Positions 44,601 to 57,773 of a DNA stretch of 64,000 nt are shown one piece after another. Every line of letters begins with the position of its first letter. The stretch's first letter is position 1. The position numbers and the translations under genes were made by a program. The stretch comes from Dysidea avara (taxonomy: Eukaryota > Porifera > Demospongiae > Dictyoceratida > Dysideidae): assembly GCF_963678975.1 (NCBI RefSeq), contig NC_089281.1:11123277-11187276 (forward strand). The letters are read 5' to 3'. The notes beneath the pieces are model-generated. The model was not told where the DNA came from. It did no database searches and was given only the letters and a program-made list of their open reading frames with translations.

Positions 44601-46188
44601 GCAAGCTGTGGTATATATGATAAAAATTCATTTCTCATAATTATATAACACTATACAGATATGGACTGTTCACTAGTTTGCTCATGATTACTGCTTCTGT
44701 TTATTGTAAGCTCATAATCAAAGAAGTGCCACCATCATTGTAATTGATGGATGAAGAGTGCTGAAAGCCCACCAGAAGAGATGCACTCCATCACTATGGC
44801 CACAAGTTCTTAAATCCTCTGCTGCAGTGGAGGACCACCACGTGACCCCAATGGGTAGTGTCAAAACTAATCTGTGAGTCCAGCTTGTCTATGAATATTG
44901 GCTTGATGCATCTTAAATGACACAAAGATATCAGATGCTCCTCAGGAATAATGATAGTTCACTTTTATGATAGTAACCCCCAAGGTGATATTGCTATATG
45001 CACTAGCTCTATGTGATCTCACAAAACACTATAAATATTTAGTGTTACTAAACATCTACTGCCCCATTAAAACTGTTACCAGCCATATCAAAGGAATAAT
45101 ATCTTCATTACTGTTGAATCAGTAGAGCTAAAGGAATCTGTACAGTCTCTTCCATCACTAATGAACTAAGGAACCACAAAGTATAAACCAAATGCCTTTT
45201 TTTGACAACAATTATGAAGACTAACCTCCTCTTGCCAGTAAGATCATAGTTGCAAGTAACACCAAAAACTAATGGAAAACAAGGTGATTTAATAATAATA
45301 ATGATTTTGTGCAAATCACTCATGATAATAGTGAATGTATTGTTTAGTTGGCACAGGGTTTGCCATGAATGAGAGTGAAATCTCTACAACTACTAAAGTT
45401 TTGACGAGCTACAGAACTGTAATTTCAACATACAATCCAATATTGATTGTGCTTTTATTGGTAGAGATTCCAAATTGAAAAGTGCTTGAAAATGGCTCTG
45501 AAACTATGTTGTAACATTCTGTTCTGAGTTTTTAAAATATCTAGTAATGAATTTAAACACCATATTGCTACAGGGTCGTAGTCAGGGATGGACGGTTTCT
45601 AGATAGTCATAGATGCAGGGGTCTGGGGCCAGCTGCTGACAGATTTTGAGCATGAAAATGGTTAAAATATTCATGATATACCATGGATGACACAATAGTG
45701 AAATATACATCCAATGTGAATATACAAATTCTTTGACTAAAAATCAAAAACTAAAGAAAGATCTAGCTGAACATTCACAACTACTCTAATAGAACAGTCA
45801 AAAAAGGACGTACAATTGACTTTTCTATTAGAGCATCTTGATCTTAAATGACTTTCCTTCTTGTCATTACAGTTTATTTACATGCAATTTTCCTGTTTAC
45901 TATACTGCACTGTTATTGTCTTCTTTTGTACCGTGTTGCCACTTTGATAGTATGGTGTCTCTGCTGCAAACCAAATTTCAATTCCAGAACTACAGAAAAC
46001 ATACCTCTGCACTATAGACATTATCTAACTCAATTCTAGATATTCAATGTTACAAGTGATTCTTAATTTCCTGTAAAAAATACTTGACAGTTATAAAAAA
46101 AAAATCATAGTATTGAGGCATGGTATTGTATAAAAATATTTACAAATTAACTTTAGGATTTACTAAGAGATTACAGAAGGTAATTCAT
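41674..46188. other. Intergenic region, 4.5 kb
   Basis: No firm gene lies between the unknown gene (ends 41375) and the PPIP5K-A stop (46189). It has a 20 bp tandem pair at about 42082-42121 (CTACAGCTAGCTACAAAGTA twice), the dispersed motif CTCTAATAGAGCAGTCA at 43699, an inverted pair CTCTAATAGAACAGTCA / TTCTATTAGAGCA at 45783-45836, and a GC-richer possible gene relic at 43917-44379 (separate entry). Confidence 0.6.
43917..44379 (+). pseudogene. Possible degenerate gene fragment
   Basis: Three consecutive short open stretches in different frames lie in a GC-richer patch. A Cys-rich stretch (43917-44123) overlaps a frame from 44081 to 44229 (MRELLVQLYTNVSVINDYSD...). The third is a hydrophobic stretch near 44268-44362 resembling a membrane helix (LTAIVTSTIMATIIMMVAAS). 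They could be pieces of one broken membrane-protein gene, or chance. No family is recognised. Confidence 0.2.
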
Positions 46189-49100
46189 TCAAAGATGATT
46201 GTCAATAGCCATCTGAAGGAATGACATTAGTTGACTCAATGGTAGTGTGAATAATCTCTGTAGAGGTTTAACTGATATTGATGGTCCATTTATTACTGTA
46301 AAGAGACAATAAACCCAATAAGTCTGTGTGCATAATGAGTGTGTGCAGTGTGTATGCATACATACACTGCACATATGCTTTGTGTCATACGCTCGTGTGT
46401 ATGTGTGTGTGTGTGTGCGTGCGTGCGTGTGTGCAGAGATTTTTACAAATGTGACCCAGTCTGAGAAAACCGGTCTTATCGCCCATGTCAGCAGATTCGA
46501 TTTTTCACCCAGGACACACAGCTACATGAATAAAACTATCTAAATTCACATTTAAAATCAGTTAGACTTGAGTGGTCTGGTTTTGCTGGCTGCTTTTCCC
46601 AAGCCCAGTGGCGATCCGTACATGTGGTGTGGGGCCTTAATGGAGCTCTGGTCAGCCTGGGAATGACTGTGTGTGACTGTACAGCTCTGTGGTGTTGAAT
46701 AAGTACCTCTGCTGTGAGTTTCCTTTCATTTTAGCCAGTTTTGAGACCTCATTGGCTCAAAACTTGGCCTAATTCATCCCTTGGCCTTCCTATTCAATTT
46801 TTGAACACCATCTTGCCCGCCTTCCACCCAATGTGCAGCTCGCCTGATACAGTCAACCTCAGTTTTAAAACTATCTAAAATGGCGGGAAACTTAGTTGTT
46901 GGCTACTTGCACAGTGGATGCCCTGGAAGGTAAAGAATTGGTGTAAAACGTGTGAAAATTTGGTACACATACCTTCAACCATTGGCGAGCTACAGGACAC
47001 TAAATACTTAAAACCGGCATTTCTCGATACTTTTAAATAGGCGATAAGCCCGGTTTTGTCAGACTGGGTCACAAATATGCTTACAATGAGGTTCCTTGCT
47101 AACTGGACTGTCATTAAGCTTAAGTGGAGCAAGTTCAGGTATTGGCTGTGCAGTAATATCAACAGGATGAGTACTGATCACACTGTCCTGATCATTAGTG
47201 TCATTTGTGGAAGGTGGAACATAAAATATTGATGGAAGTGATTTTGACTTGCTACGTCTCTGAGGAATGTGTTCAACCAAATCACAGGGGGGCTGAACAC
47301 AAGAAGTCTTAGAACACAGTCTCATTGATGACAAAGTAGAAGGTATAGGATTGCTTTGCTTATTTTCAGGTACTAGTCTCTTTAATGAAGTGTAAAGCAA
47401 AGTTTTTGAAATATCTGCTTTTGCATTCTCAGCAGAATCGACGCTTTCTTCACTGGCTATAATTTCTTCTCTTCCCTTTGCTCCAGGAGTAAAGTGTATC
47501 TCAACCTTGTAACGTTCTTCACTGTCCTCTGGTTCTTGTTTGTCTTCAAACAACATAAACACAATCTGAGCCATGTAATTCAACTCTGGTGTAGCTCCTA
47601 AAGTCCTTAATGCTTCTTTCCACTCTGGATGGCTTGGCTATATGTACACATACAGGGGTGTATTGTATAGGATGAGAGACTCTTACCTGACATAGTCCAC
47701 TATAACGCAATAAGTTGAACATGGAGTGAACGTGTGACTCAGTAGTGAAGTAAAGTCGTGTCCTTACATGTCTCATAGGAGAGGTAACCCCAGATGATAA
47801 CCTGGTAATAGTGAGACCTCATAGCATACAGTAACAGCCTATCAATAGTGAAGACGTACAACACTAAGCTGCAGCACATGTTGCTGTCAGACCTTCAGTG
47901 CTGGTCACTGTAAAGTACTAATAATAATAAATACTTAGGTGTAAAGGAAGAAAATCCATCCCTCCTGGAGGAGACTGAGTGTGACGCCTGACTAGACATT
48001 GGGTGGCCTGCAGTTCGAATCCTGGGGTAGGAGGGATTTTTTTCCTTTCTTTGGCCCTTTTCTGTTTCACCTTATTGTTAGCTAGGTTAAATAATCATTT
48101 AAAGTCTCCAGTTCTTGTTAGGTTAGATAATCCAAAGGCTGCAGCACATGTTGCTGTCAGACCTTCAGTGCTGGTCACTGTAAAGTACTAATAATAATAA
48201 TAATAACCCTCCTGTATAAAAATGAAATTCAATACCCATTATTGCATCATCTATTCCTATGTCTTCTGATTTAATATTACTACATTTTCTCATCATTTTT
48301 CATACTCTGTCTAATGACCAAAAGGCAATGTTTACGAAATGGTTGTTTTTTTTTGCCAATAAACTGGTGAACATCTTACACCATCACATGTGTTCAAATG
48401 TAAACAGTAAGAATTCATAATATTAGGCAGTTACAGCATTAACTTCCTAATATAATGAACTCTTAACAGTTCCCTCTCTGTGACTGTTGCACTGATTGAT
48501 AAACAAGTACTACACACTCATAAATTGGCAAAACATGTGAATAATTATTTCATACTTTGAGCTAGTACTCACACACTTAGTATAAGTGTATGATTGTGTA
48601 TTTGATGTGCAAAGGCTAAAAAGTGGTGCCAATATAGAACGATAGAGCTATTGAAAGAAGTTGATTCTTTACCATACACCACTGGGACTGATAGTGGGGG
48701 TGACTGAAAATAGACACAGGGTTTGACATTTCTATAATCCATTGCTATAGTAGTGCAACTGTATAAGGGTTGACTATTTTGTTGTAAGATTTAGCAGGTG
48801 TATGTGCTGTTTTTATATTAAAATTTCCATATTTGGCTATTTAGCCATTCGCAGTTGATATGATGTTATGAACTAATATTGCTCAGTAACAGAGCCACTC
48901 TGTCTAGATGTATGGTAGTTATCACCGAACGCCTTTAACCCTTCCACCCACTAGTATTTAAAAGTCTAAACAGATGTACTGTAGATTGTTATATCAAGAG
49001 TTCACTATATTTGAGTACAAATATTAATCATAGTAAGTTATACAATTGTGATTTGTAGAGAAAACTACTTTGACAGCTTTCAATCAGTGAAGAAATAGGA

Positions 49101-52100
49101 AGTGATCTGTACCACTTAGAAGTATACAAGCTAGTCTAGTCTCGATAACATGGCGACCATGACATTCTTATATGTATGCACAGTAAGTGATAATAGAAAA
49201 GGAGTTGGATTATCACCAAGTATATAACATTAGTTAGCATTCACAGCTGATTAATGTACTTTTAAATCTTGGGGTTAATCTAGTTTTATAGAAATTATTT
49301 TAATTGTATACTATAGTTATATGTATCCATATCAGTCCTCCTATTTTCAGTTTGTAATATGTACCATTGGAAAATGTGACAAATAGGCACATGGGTTAAG
49401 ACATAAAACTGAATATAATTTCTTTTATCAAATATTTGTTTCAGTTTTAATACAGATGACTTTATATACAAAACACATAATATACACATCACTGTAACAA
49501 AATAGCCACCAATAAGCTACACATTACCAATACAATAACTGATTTACACAACAAATCCCAAATGGTTCACTTGAAATTTGATATTATATAAACAACATAC
49601 TTTGGATCTAGTCTGTTCATCACATCACTACCACTATCAGATAGAGTGTTACAAATATCCGTCTGAATCTTACTCAATAGAGGACAACAAATGGTAAAGG
49701 CAACCTCTGTTTTCTCTTCACTAGTGATGCCATACTCCTGGGGCATCACCAGATCTGCTAGGTGCATTGACTGTATGTACAAGTCATACGCTACCTTGAG
49801 ACCAAGATGACTATATATGGGATAGTAGAAAATGTTAGGATTGTACATGACCTACTAGTCTAGTTAGTATACCTGTTGTGTAGCATGTCATATTTGATAC
49901 AGTCATAAATGTCTGGAATTTTACTGATATCATATTTACCATCGTCTTGCTTGAAATCCTTCAAGTAATTCACAAAATATACTGATAATACATGAAACAC
50001 GAAATTATATAAATTAATAATAGAATTTCACTGCACTATTAAAAATCAATGATTAATCACCTTCTCAAGCTTTTGCCATCTTTTAGTCAGGAGCTGTATA
50101 CTCTCAGAGTTATACAGTAGCACTATTACAAATATCCAATATAAAATACTTTGTTATGCTACAAGCAACCACACAACTATTAACGGCTTGGTTATTTTAA
50201 TACATACACAGTTTACCATTCAAAAGCTGGACACCTGCATAATTATTTTACTGGCTGTCAGGGATCCCACATACAATATACTGTACAATGTAGGTGATGT
50301 GTTGTGCATATTTTTCAACATATACAGTATGAAAACTACATATTTACCATCTTGTCCTAGTAGTCCTACCAACTGAGATGTCAGTCCTTGTATACACTCA
50401 TATAATTTGTCACAAGCTTTAACAGGATCTACAGTAGCATCAATTGCCTTTAACAAAGACTCAGCATTTGTAGGAGCCACCTACAGTATCAATCCATCAT
50501 GTAGCTAAGACATCACATAGGAATTGTACCTTTTTCTTATTGTAGTTTCCTGGAGTATGCATATACCCATGTAGTCTTTTCTTTACTCTGTAAAAAAACA
50601 ATAGCGTAGATCATTAAAAAAAAAATTTTAAACCTACAAGTACTTACTTGGCTAAAAGGTCTTTAGCAGCAGGAGCATTATCCAATAAAGTACATGTGTT
50701 CTGTGTCTTTACAAGGTGAGACAATAAGGGTACCAAACTACCATCAAGGTCTAGTAATCCCTGTTAGAACACGTAAATGTATTATCATAACAGATATAAC
50801 ACTATAGTACCTTAACAAAAGCAGCTGCAGTTATTTGCACTCTTCCTTCATCAGATGCATACACTTTTAAGTCATGTCGGTAGGTGCTGTGAAGACGTAG
50901 AAATCCTGACCCAGGTAGGGAGCCATATTCCCCAGCTCCATCAGGATAAATACAACGAAATGCTGTACCAAATTCTTCAGCTTGTTTCTCACCAGCTGGA
51001 GTGACCTCACCACCCCACTTGAGGATCATCAGTAATGCCTTACCAGCTACAACACCATAATCATAAATATAATAAGGTTACGTTATTTTACCTTTGCTAT
51101 GGCCATTATATGGCCTGATGTATTTAAACTGAACTTTACGATTGATACCAGTAAAATCATACCTATACAAAAAGATGAAATATGTACAACAACTTAGGAA
51201 GCAAAGATTCGTATTACAATGATGCTTCCTAAGCTTCACTACATTTTCCAAGAATTCCAACTTGACCACTGAAGCTGAAGCATGAAACTTTTCAGCAGAA
51301 TGCAAGCAAACATACCAGATAAATAATTATTCAATGTGCAAACAAATTATGTACTTATTAATATATTGTCCTACCAACCCCCCTTGGGTGTAGGGGGGGG
51401 CTTTATAGGGGGGGGGATTGACATAGAACTGTTGCCCCATCATGAATTGCCCATAGTTACAATCTATACAACATCAAATCCCTGTGTTGCATGGTGGGGA
51501 TTTGACATGCTAATATGGAACATTAGACATTTGGCTATGTCAAATCCCCACCATAGCCCCAAATATGCCTGAGGGGGAGTAGTGGGGCAATACATTGATA
51601 GTTGCATTACTAGCTTACATTTCTAACACTGCTTTTGTCTGCTTCAACTTTCTCACAAGTTCTGTGGTGTCTCCAAAGCCTGATGGATTAGTCTCTATTT
51701 CCTTTAACAAGTCACTAGCAATGTCCAGTACTTCCTACGAGATAACAGACCACTGTTACCATCATATTTCCCTACAAAAACATTGGGGAACTTATTGTAT
51801 AGAGGGAAGTTTTCGAAAGGTTAAATTTTCAAAAATTATAAAATTGACAAGCACCAATATTAAATCTTAGAAGTGATAATCAAGTTGAAAGTATAAACAA
51901 AGTTCTGGCATTTGTTTTCTACTTTATAGCTAGCTTGCAACATAGCTAGGCACTAGGTTGCTGGAAGGTGGACACAATTCACACGTAGCTCTTGGGAGCT
52001 ACATGAGAAAAATTTTTCTACGTGAGAAAAATAATTTTAAAAATTTTCTACAAGAGAAAATCATTTAGTAAAGTATCCTAGCCTGAAATGATAGCAAATA

Positions 52101-55100
52101 GCTAGACTACCTATAGAAGGGCTAAAAAAGGTCAAATAGTCACAGCTCAATCCACAGGTATTCAGATTCCGGCCAAACAGCACAAAGTGGTCAGGTTCAA
52201 GCTACAAAGGAGTAAGAGTTAGATGCAATTCTACCAAAGTCAGGTGCATTATCAATGTCTCACAAAACAATGATCTACTGTATGTGATCAACACTGAAAA
52301 TGAACTTTATCCACGATGTTATCACGAGCACAAGATGGCCGCGTTATTTGGGGTAGCTATTAATGTACAGGCACCTATGGAGAAATTGCTTTGATCGATC
52401 GTATTTCAGCCAGGGAAGGAGATATCGAGCTCTAAGGAACAGGTATGGGTACAGGACAACACAATAAACGATTTGTATCGCATGGCGGAAAATTTTCAAG
52501 AGAACGCTTGTTTGCAATGGTTTTTGTTACGTTATACCCATACCTGTTGGCTACTGGTCAGTATCCTTCTTCACGAGTGAAATATGATTGATCAAAACAA
52601 TTTCTCCATAGGAGCCTGTACATTAGTACCCCAAATAACACGGCCATCTTGTGCTTGTGACGTCATTGTGGATAAAGTCCATTCGTGAATCCTTCCAGAT
52701 AATTATCAAAAAAAATATTTTTTTTTTTGACTTGTCTTTTAGGTTATAAACATCTGTAATGGAGGTTTCTTAATACTTGGAAATGTGGGGAGTATGTGTG
52801 TAGTCAAATCAACAAGCACTGTTTTAATTAGCTCAATAAGGTTTGGTCTAGAGATGGTGCTATCAACAAAAAGCTGTCCTTTTCTTTGTTCTCAATTGTA
52901 GTCTACATTATAACATAAATTTCATAGCACAGACACATAAACATTTGGACTGTGGGACATGGAATAAATAAAGATTGAAGGGATAATTTTTATACTAGAA
53001 ATACTGTGAATTTCATACTTGCAAATGGCTTGGAGCCTTCAGTATAATTTCTCTTTTCTTTGATAAATCATGTTTTTCAACAAATTGAAAGAACCTGAAA
53101 AATGTTAACAATTTGTATTGCTCTTAATTGTTATATGACCACTAACCTCTCATGGGTGACCACCATTTTCATCTTTTGTTTGGGAGTACGGTCTCCATGA
53201 CGAATGATAGCCATCACACAACGTAGCTCCAGTCTGAGTGACATTAAACTGATCGACACTATCTCCTTATTACACTGTTACTTACCCAGAATCTGATGTT
53301 GGTATTGGTACAGGAACATCCTCAGCCAAATACTCTACTGATGGTAATATACTGGGGAACAACTCTGGTGCCAGTTTAGAGAATATCATCTCCCTATATC
53401 CACACAAAATACTGCACAACAGGTTTATTTCATGGAGGAAAATTTTTCATGATTTTGGCAAACGACAACCATTCATAATTTCTCCAGCATTAATCAAAAC
53501 GGTGTTGTTTACATGTGTGCAAGTCTAAGTGGGTTGATGGCTAGAGCAGTACCATCATCTTGAATAAACTGTTGCTGTTTATAGCAATGATGTATAGGTT
53601 TTCAAGCTTTGTTTCAATGCACATAAAACATATGTAAATTTTTTATGTAGCATGTGTATTTTTACCCAGTTTATTTCAATACATTTTTATAGCAAAATAG
53701 TGAAATGAGACCAGTTGTTGCTCAGCAGGTCACATATGATTGTTACCATATAGGATTAGAAAGAGGCAGCAGACTAGAATGTTAAAATGTGTACATGGCA
53801 TAATGTGACAGGTAACAGATAATGCCTTTACAATTATTAAAGAAAAAATGATCAAAACATGTGATTACTATACTAATAATTTTTAAAAGTGATAATGACA
53901 CGCTTGTATGTCAGTACATCAGTAGTAATATAGCATATACGTACTACAATAATCACTACATAGATGTTTTCAAGCACTTTACTACAGTGGACTATGAAGC
54001 ATTAAAACATTCACTACCTGACCACAACAAGGATATCAAGTAACACATGATAACTTACAAAAGTATTTGAGCACAGTCTTCATTGTATTTACGTGAGTTT
54101 GTAACAAGACTGAATCCATTAACATCACAAACATATGACTTTCCATTAGTTCTGAGTAGGTCAAAACCACACACTGTCTGTTTGAATGTTTCAGAGACTT
54201 TACGAGCTATCAACTTCTCTGTAGCATTAAGCACTACAGGATACCTAACCTCCTTGCCAGAACTGTTACGTTCAACTTTACCATCCAATCCCTAGAAAAT
54301 GGATAATTGCATCACCACATAGATGAAGCACAATGGAATGTGAGGAAAAAAATTTAGCAGTAATAAATACCCACTATACACTGTAGACCACCATTAAGGT
54401 GGTGAACACATTTTATCAACACTTACTGGTGACTTTCTAGCTTCAGCATGAGCATAGTCAGGACCCACAGTATACACCTTCACATCAGTACCATCAGTGG
54501 CAAGAAAGTCTTCATAAATATAAGAACCAGTTTTTCTGATGGTACTCTCTCTTGAATACCTACTAGACCGATCTTTAACCTGTAACAGCAGAACAAAAGA
54601 AATGTAGTTACCACAATTGGCAACAATGTTAAACCACAAGTCAGCCTCTTATTATACCCACACATCTACCTTTCTAAATAGTTGCTGACTGCCACCACCT
54701 AGAGCAGTTGGGAAGTAGATACGAACATTGTGATCTTCAGCTGACACTGGCTTTTCTACAAACGGCTTGTGAAACATTTTATCAGCAACTTGTAAAGTAT
54801 CTTCATCTTCTTTCCAAAATGTGTTACTATCTATGAAAATCAATGTGCATATAAAACTAACTGGGATATGTGATGTAGTAACTTGTAAATCACTCAGCCA
54901 TACCTTGTGGTCTACTTTCATATCTATTTAGAACAGCATACCTTGGTGTAGGTACACCAGCTCTCACTAGAGTTTCATGTACAACAATTCTGTACAGCAA
55001 AAATAATACTCAACAATCTAAATAATGACAAAAGTTAAAACTAACCTGTCAAGCAGATCATATTGAGACTCCAAATCATTAATAAGCATGGGTTTTCTCA

Positions 55101-55811
55101 GATGCCAGTATGCAATAGCTTTGTCCAGAGGAAATCCAAGAGAAAAGAAAGCAAGCAGACAATTACAGATAGGCCATTCCTCAATTGGTTGATGTAAAAT
55201 AGTTTCTTCTTCAAACACAACAGTTTCAAGACAAGGATGCTGGGATAACCGACTTAACATCATCTTCATTGCAGCAGAATTAGTCTGTAAAATATGGTAT
55301 GAGTGTTTTGTGGTTAGCTATTATGCAGCAAGTGTCAGCAACAAATCAACCCCCCCTTTATTACGTTACATCTTATGATATTGCCGCACTGTTCTTCCAA
55401 GAAAAGCTGGTGTAAAAAGCATTGACGAGTATCTTTACGACCATAGGTATTCGAACAAATGCGGTTGAACATCGGCTCGCCGAACATCGGTCATTTACCG
55501 TCATTATCATATGCATATAACTAGCACGCACACCCCCGAAATGCCCAGTTTTCGTAAAATTGAAAAATACTAACCAAACAGACGCAACCAAATATAAAAA
55601 AAATAAAACAGGACTCAAGCTTGAACTATGTAGCTAGTCTATACTCACAGCTCACTTTTTTGTGCATTGCGCATACTCCCAGTATGACAACTTTTCTGTC
55701 CAACACGGTATGATCGTCCTGAAGAGAGTCCGTTGCTGTAAGAGCAGTGGCTTTGTCTTCGCTTTGCCACATAACTTGTTTCGCCTTACGCGAATTACCG
55801 CTGTCTTCCAT
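46189..55811 (-). CDS. PPIP5K: PPIP5K/VIP1 inositol pyrophosphate kinase-phosphatase, copy A, complete
   Basis: A bifunctional cytosolic enzyme that phosphorylates IP6/5-IP7 at position 1 and carries a histidine-phosphatase-type domain. Exons in transcript order: 55811-55656, 55284-55046, 54989-54904, 54830-54670, 54579-54427, 54291-54059, 53393-53286, 53233-53147, 53094-53019, 51734-51619, 51162-51092, 51046-50811, 50760-50648, 50587-50530, 50480-50348, 50122-50061, 49958-49873, 49810-49601, 47801-47687, 47637-47085, 46295-46189. They sum to 3159 nt, 1052 aa. The ATP-grasp kinase domain (about 40-350) shows [52 protein letters not shown] and [20 protein letters not shown]. The phosphatase domain carries [10 protein letters not shown] (390-399), [41 protein letters not shown] and ESHVHS (816-821), ending with a PGAKGREE segment and a C-terminal tail. 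Start: ATG at 55811. It is shorter than vertebrate PPIP5Ks because the disordered tail is short. Confidence 0.95.
46451..47072. mobile_element. MITE in the last intron of PPIP5K-A
   Basis: Terminal inverted repeats of about 35 bp: GTGACCCAGTCTGAGAAAAC at the left and the inverted GTGACCCAGTCTGACAAAAC at the right, both continuing CGG(T/G)CTTATCGCC. Flanked by AAAT on both sides (46447-46450, 47073-47076), a possible 4 bp target duplication. About 620 bp, no transposase. A (GT)n run lies just upstream (46395-46436). Confidence 0.85.
47935..48204 (+). mobile_element. SINE-like element, family S1 (copy 2), antisense in PPIP5K-A
   Basis: Box B-like GCAGTTCGAATCCTGGGG (48010-48027), a T-rich middle, then CTGCAGCACATGTTGCTGTC and AGACCTTCAGTGCTGGTCAC, CTGTAAAGTACTAATAATAA, ending in an (AAT)n tail. 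The last about 65 bp also occur as a truncated copy immediately upstream (47868-47933). It lies in the 1.8 kb intron between the PPIP5K-A exons at 49601 and 47801. The 3' region is shared with 2455-2665. Confidence 0.75.
51493..51552. repeat. Hairpin and G-run region in a PPIP5K-A intron
   Basis: A 16 bp perfect inverted repeat, GGTGGGGATTTGACAT / ATGTCAAATCCCCACC. Just upstream (51384-51418) are two runs of eight to nine G separated by CTTTATA, so the strand could form G-rich structures. It is in the 456 bp intron between the exons 51734-51619 and 51162-51092. Confidence 0.75.
52302..52682. mobile_element. MITE/foldback element, about 85 bp arms
   Basis: The left arm (GAACTTTATCCACGATG..., AGCACAAGATGGCCG, TTATTTGGGGTA, TATGGAGAAATTG) is inverted in the right arm (CAATTTCTCCATA, TACCCCAAATAA, CGGCCATCTTGTGCT, GGATAAAGTCCA). 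Inner parts also pair (ACAGGTATGGGTA / ATACCCATACCTG). It lies in the 1.3 kb PPIP5K-A intron between 53019 and 51734. Confidence 0.85.
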
Positions 55812-57773
55812 GGCGGCCAAAAATTACAACTCGAGTATAACAAGTAGACCAGTCTAGCGTATAATTCTGTTACTAGGCTGTCACTAGTGCTACTCAGTAG
55901 AGACACGATGGACCACTATCTGAGCCATTATCAATAATCAGCGCATAACTCAGCTATGAACTCAGTACTCAGTACTGAAGTTTTAATTTCTATGGTACAT
56001 TTGTGACATCACGTGAGTATAAACCGCAGAACAATCTCATAGATCCTAAACGGGTCTTTATGCGCCGTAGGAATTTTTGTGCTGGTTAATTATATATCTA
56101 ATTACTAGCTTTCGAGGGTCCAAACTTGTATGGACTGTGCCTGTGGAGAGTGCATATAGCTTATGCATTGCTGTTGCTTATTGTCTTTATATTAATGGCA
56201 TATAGCTATACAGAACAGTACTCAACTGCATGGATTGACATATTAAATAATATAGCTTGCATTGGTAAGGTAGAGACTGCATGTGATGTAGTCTCTTATA
56301 AATTCCTGAAAAGTCATAGTTTTGTATGAGTTTTGTATGATTTAGGTATTTCAGTGGCAGCATAAGGATGCATGCATGGGTTCGACAGAAACCCGGCATG
56401 CTGTCTAACTAGCTTCATTATTGTTCTTTGACAATTTGTCATAGCGGCAAACAACTGTATACCACTGTAGTTTAGTGGCATGCACGAAAATGCACTTAAC
56501 TCAGTAAGCTATTAAACCCTAATTTTCACCTCCATGCACTGCATTTTTTAAAAAAACGATCGAGACACTCTAATAGAGCAGTCAGGTAACTATACTCTAA
56601 TAGAGCAATCAAAGCTACAGCATATAGTCACAACTTTTGCCTATAGTATTTAGAGTTTAAAGCATTTGATTTATTGCAATTTTTAACTAAAAAATAGCCT
56701 AAAATTCAATCGAAGAGCTTCTAAAATCTCAGAAATTGCTGGTGAACTGTCCTTATTTCAGTTTCAGCTATGCCAACTTTCAGAAACCCCTTTTAATAAT
56801 CCTAAATCTGCCACTGTATTTAGCTATAAAGCTCTTTCCAGCCAGCATAATATTCTTCCCTGCAGTGGCTACTGTATACATCCATACACAATACTCAATA
56901 GTTATTATTATACACACAGCCGGTTTACACTATACATAGGCTTTAGCCTAATTCTTGCAGGTCCCAAGTGGGATAGCATTTTTTACAAAACAAACAGACA
57001 AAATACCAATCACAACAGAGTTCTAACATTCTCTTTAAAATCATCACAAACCATGCATGTATATCAGTAGCTATATTTAACTTCTAATCCCTATACCCTG
57101 TTACCTAGGTTTGTAGTCATTCCTAACTAAGCATATACACATGTAGTCACGATGTGCTAAAAATAGTGGAGCTTACATGAGGAAATGATGCCATACAAAT
57201 ATACCCAGATAGCCTTTTCCCTACAAGTACTGCATGTGGCAAATGAGTGCATAAAATTTGATTGTATAATCAAATGTTTTGATGCTTTCACTGCAGCATG
57301 AATGTTACTGGTGCAGTAGCTATAGTTATATATGCATAGCATGTCTATAATTGTATCTGCAATTGTGGCTAGAAGTTACAGAACTTCATTACCAATCAGG
57401 TGACACAGAATATATAACATGACTATAGTTTGAGTGTGCCAGCCAGATTTTTAAAAATGCACGTTAATAGCTTATAGTGCAGTTGTCATCCAGTTGATGT
57501 AACTGATGTATAACAGTTGACACAACCGGACGACATCTTGGTATAATGTCCATTCTGCATTATCAAGGTGACCACCATTATAGAATTGCCAAATATATAA
57601 TTTTTGTGTAGTCATCAGTGATAGTTACATGAATGTATTTTTTCAAAATAAATTTATTTCCATATTATGGTGACTATAGTGAAATACAAAACTGAAAAGT
57701 AGCGTGTCATACATGCATGCACCTCAGGTGCCAGTTTATACATGCAGTTACATATTTTGTTAATGGTCAAGTA
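55812..57773. other. Intergenic region between PPIP5K-B end and PPIP5K-A start
   Basis: About 2 kb with no gene seen. The presumed PPIP5K-A promoter contains TCACGTGA at 56009-56016, about 200 bp upstream of the ATG and the same octamer as in the GSTZ1-POMT2 promoter. Two copies of the dispersed motif (CTCTAATAGAGCAGTCA at 56568, CTCTAATAGAGCAATCA at 56595) lie further up. Confidence 0.55.

Noticed and set aside
48010..48027. tRNA gene (box B match)
   Set aside because: No cloverleaf or anticodon arm could be built; it fits a SINE head better.
54055..54295. Plus-strand 70-codon frame
   Set aside because: Antisense to PPIP5K-A exon 6 (54291-54059), which has clear family motifs.
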